Shown here piece after piece: positions 6,811-7,644 of a stretch of 7,644 nt of DNA. The position numbers were made by a program, and so were the translations under genes. Under the pieces are notes generated by a model. The model had not been told where the DNA came from, did no database searches, and was given only the letters and a program-made list of their open reading frames with translations. Each line of letters begins with the position of its first letter. Positions within the stretch are counted from its first letter, which is position 1. Source of the DNA: CAZALT01 sp964485515 (GTDB lineage Bacteria; Actinomycetota; Acidimicrobiia; Acidimicrobiales; Acidimicrobilacustridaceae); assembly GCA_964485515.1 (NCBI GenBank), contig CAZALT010000170.1, forward strand, positions 1 to 7,644, given 5' to 3'.

Positions 6811-7243
6811 TCACTCGGACCCCCTCGGTTCCTTGGCAACCTCCCATTCCATCCCCTTGAGGGCTCGAACGGTCGCGAACCATGCCACGGGGGGGAATCG
6901 CAGATCCTTCACCTCGGACGTTCCGAACACGAAGGACGTGCCGCGCATGAAACCCGTCTCCCACTCGAGCGGGGTCGCGTTGGTGCGCTCGACGCGGATC
7001 TCTGGCAGCCCAGTGGCGCACACGTGGATCCAGTCGCTGGTCGCTGTGAGGTGCTGCCCCGAATCCTGCGGTTCGCCATCCCATTCTGGCCGTGCCCTGA
7101 CAGGTGTATCGGTCGGTGGGAGTGCGGGATTGCCGTTCGGCCTTGATGACGTTGCCGGGCAGCCAAGTGAGTGCAATGCAGAAGAACACCCCACAGCCGA
7201 TGAGCGCGATGGCGAAGCCGAGATCTCCGCTGGGGCCCGTCAT
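6811..7243 (-). pseudogene. Frameshifted tandem paralogue of the small membrane protein
   Basis: Two minus-strand frames each hold half of one protein. From ATG 7243, one frame reads MTGPSGDLGF and then a membrane helix (IALIGCGVFFCIALTWLPG) with good codons, continuing to about DRYTCQGTARMGWRTAGFG. The second frame gives the rest, from about QHLTATSDWIHVCATGLPEIRVE to the TGA at 6811-6813. Removing one C from the run 7057-7060 joins them into one frame of 143 residues. The joined protein has the same layout as the gene downstream: FPPVAWFATVRALKG against FTPVSWSLMSRAMFD near the end, and DRYTCQGTARM against DGYISVGAAHV after the helix. The pair therefore looks like a diverged tandem duplication. 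The break may be a real mutation or a homopolymer sequencing error. If the second frame is used alone, it could start at GTG 7194 and would lack the helix. Function unknown. Confidence 0.6.
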
Positions 7244-7469
7244 GGGTTCTTGTTCCCGCGGTTCGAGTACGCCACCGGTAGTCGCCAATCCACCACGGGC
7301 GGAGCCTACGACGCAGACGAGATGTCGACCTACTGAGTTGGCACACGTTCGAGGTCGAGATGGGCCTTCGTGCGTAGCGAACAAGTGAGACCCGCGGGCG
7401 GTCGCCCGGAGAATTGCCATGGTCTGACCGCCACGTGGCCTCGCTGCGCCCTGACTTCGGTCCGAATCG

Positions 7470-7489
7470 TCCCCGTGGTGTCCCCGTGG
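7470..7489. repeat. Direct repeat of TCCCCGTGG
   Basis: TCCCCGTGG occurs at 7470-7478 and again at 7481-7489, an 11-base period. Together with the G-run repeats just to its right it forms a short repeat field about 100 bases from the tRNA 3' end. It may be a recombinase or regulator binding site, or have no role. Confidence 0.35.
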
Positions 7490-7501
7490 CCAGCAGTAGA
7501 T

Positions 7502-7527
7502 CGGGGTAAATCGGGGGTAGCGGGGGT
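7502..7527. repeat. Three G-run direct repeats of about 10 bases
   Basis: CGGGGTA (7502), CGGGGGTA (7512) and CGGGGGTG (7521) lie at spacings of 10 and 9 bases, that is on one face of the helix. On the minus strand this reads as TACCCCCGAT-like units. Possible roles are arm-type sites for a tRNA-targeting integrase or a regulator array. With the following GGCGG and CAGG, a G-quadruplex is also conceivable. No cognate integrase is visible in the window. Confidence 0.4.
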
Positions 7528-7542
7528 GACTGGCGGCAGGTC

Positions 7543-7570
7543 CCTGACCAGGGTGTTTGCCCTGGTCAGG
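7543..7570 (-). terminator. Perfect 11-bp hairpin downstream of tRNA-Arg
   Basis: CCTGACCAGGG (7543-7553) and CCCTGGTCAGG (7560-7570) are exact reverse complements around a six-base loop, TGTTTG. In the direction of tRNA transcription the hairpin starts 16 bases after the tRNA 3' end, which is where a terminator is expected. There is no T-tract after it, which is not rare for terminators in high-GC actinobacteria. A perfect dyad this close to a tRNA end could also be a protein binding site. The structure itself is certain, its role less so. Confidence 0.55.
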
Positions 7571-7586
7571 CGCCGTTTCTGCGGTG

Positions 7587-7644
7587 TGCCCCCGGCAAGA
7601 CTCGAACTTGCGCACACGGTTTAGGAAACCGATGCTCTATCCAC
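7587..7644 (-). tRNA. tRNA-Arg (anticodon CCU), 5' end cut by the window
   Basis: On the minus strand the last 58 bases fold as the 3' part of a tRNA. The end of the D arm is GGATAGAGC. The anticodon loop is TTCCTAA (complement of 7621-7627) with anticodon CCT at 7623-7625, reading AGG. The variable loop has four bases. The T stem is GCAAG/CTTGC with loop TTCGAGT. The 3' acceptor strand is CGGGGGC with discriminator A at 7587. CCA is not encoded, as GGGGGCA is followed by CACC. The first anticodon-stem pair is a T-T mismatch. About 14-15 bases of the 5' end and the promoter lie beyond the window. tRNA genes are frequent integration sites, and the 3' half seen here is the part integrases normally use. 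Confidence 0.93.

Larger units (their letters stand above)
7244..7586. other. Gene-free stretch between the split paralogue and the tRNA
   Basis: No reading frame here has protein-like composition. Long frames crossing it on both strands read as arginine-, proline- and serine-rich shadows. It should hold the promoter of the minus-strand pair, but I find no hexamer pair with proper spacing. Its recognisable contents are all in the right half: a TCCCCGTGG direct repeat, three G-run repeats and a perfect hairpin, listed separately. A small GC-rich dyad, CGGGC-GGTC-GCCCG, lies near 7394-7410 and carries no further signal. Confidence 0.5.

Noticed and set aside
6776..7336. Plus-strand open frame of 186 codons
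   Set aside because: It is antisense to the two membrane protein genes, Ser/Arg-rich, and lacks domain-like structure, while the minus strand has good codons and paralogue similarity.
6755..7615. Minus-strand open frame of 286 codons running into the tRNA
   Set aside because: Only its middle part (from ATG 7243 to about 7060) looks coding. Its beginning overlaps the tRNA and hairpin, and its end is out of frame with the paralogue, so it was used only as evidence for the split gene.

Overview
This is a high-GC window with features typical of Actinobacteria. It has GTG starts, C/G-ending codons, a MobF (TrwC/TraI-type) relaxase of the actinobacterial kind, an ECF sigma/anti-sigma pair, and a tRNA-Arg gene with no encoded CCA. 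The genus cannot be fixed from the sequence.

Layout from left to right. Positions 2-163 may be the tail of an unidentified + strand gene. Positions 178-681 encode a small ECF-type RNA polymerase sigma factor. An 8-base overlap joins it to 674-2362, a single-pass membrane protein with a large, internally duplicated extracytoplasmic part, most simply its anti-sigma/sensor partner. Next comes a strongly G-poor, C-rich leader (about 2395-2520) and an interrupted inverted repeat lying over the start of the next gene. Positions 2562-6188 encode a complete relaxase-helicase of about 1208 residues, with the HUH histidine triad, N-terminal tyrosines, RecD-like helicase motifs and a coiled-coil C-terminal part. 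Beyond it, on the opposite strand, lie two small membrane-anchored proteins that I judge to be diverged tandem paralogues. The distal one (6318-6761) is intact. The proximal one (6811-7243) is split by an apparent +1 frameshift. The right edge carries a 343-base gene-free stretch with G-rich direct repeats and a perfect 11-bp hairpin, then the 3' 58 bases of a minus-strand tRNA-Arg(CCU) cut by the window end.

How it fits together: the relaxase is the processing enzyme of a conjugative or mobilisable element, and a tRNA gene is a common integration site for such elements. That makes an integrated element or its remnant plausible. No integrase, coupling protein, transfer ATPase, replication gene or duplicated att core is visible, so element boundaries cannot be drawn. 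The sigma/anti-sigma pair looks like a self-contained envelope-sensing switch with no visible link to transfer. I found no wholly new system. The points most worth checking are the candidate oriT/translation-control dyad, the anti-sigma protein without a zinc motif, the tandem paralogue pair, and the tRNA-proximal repeats.
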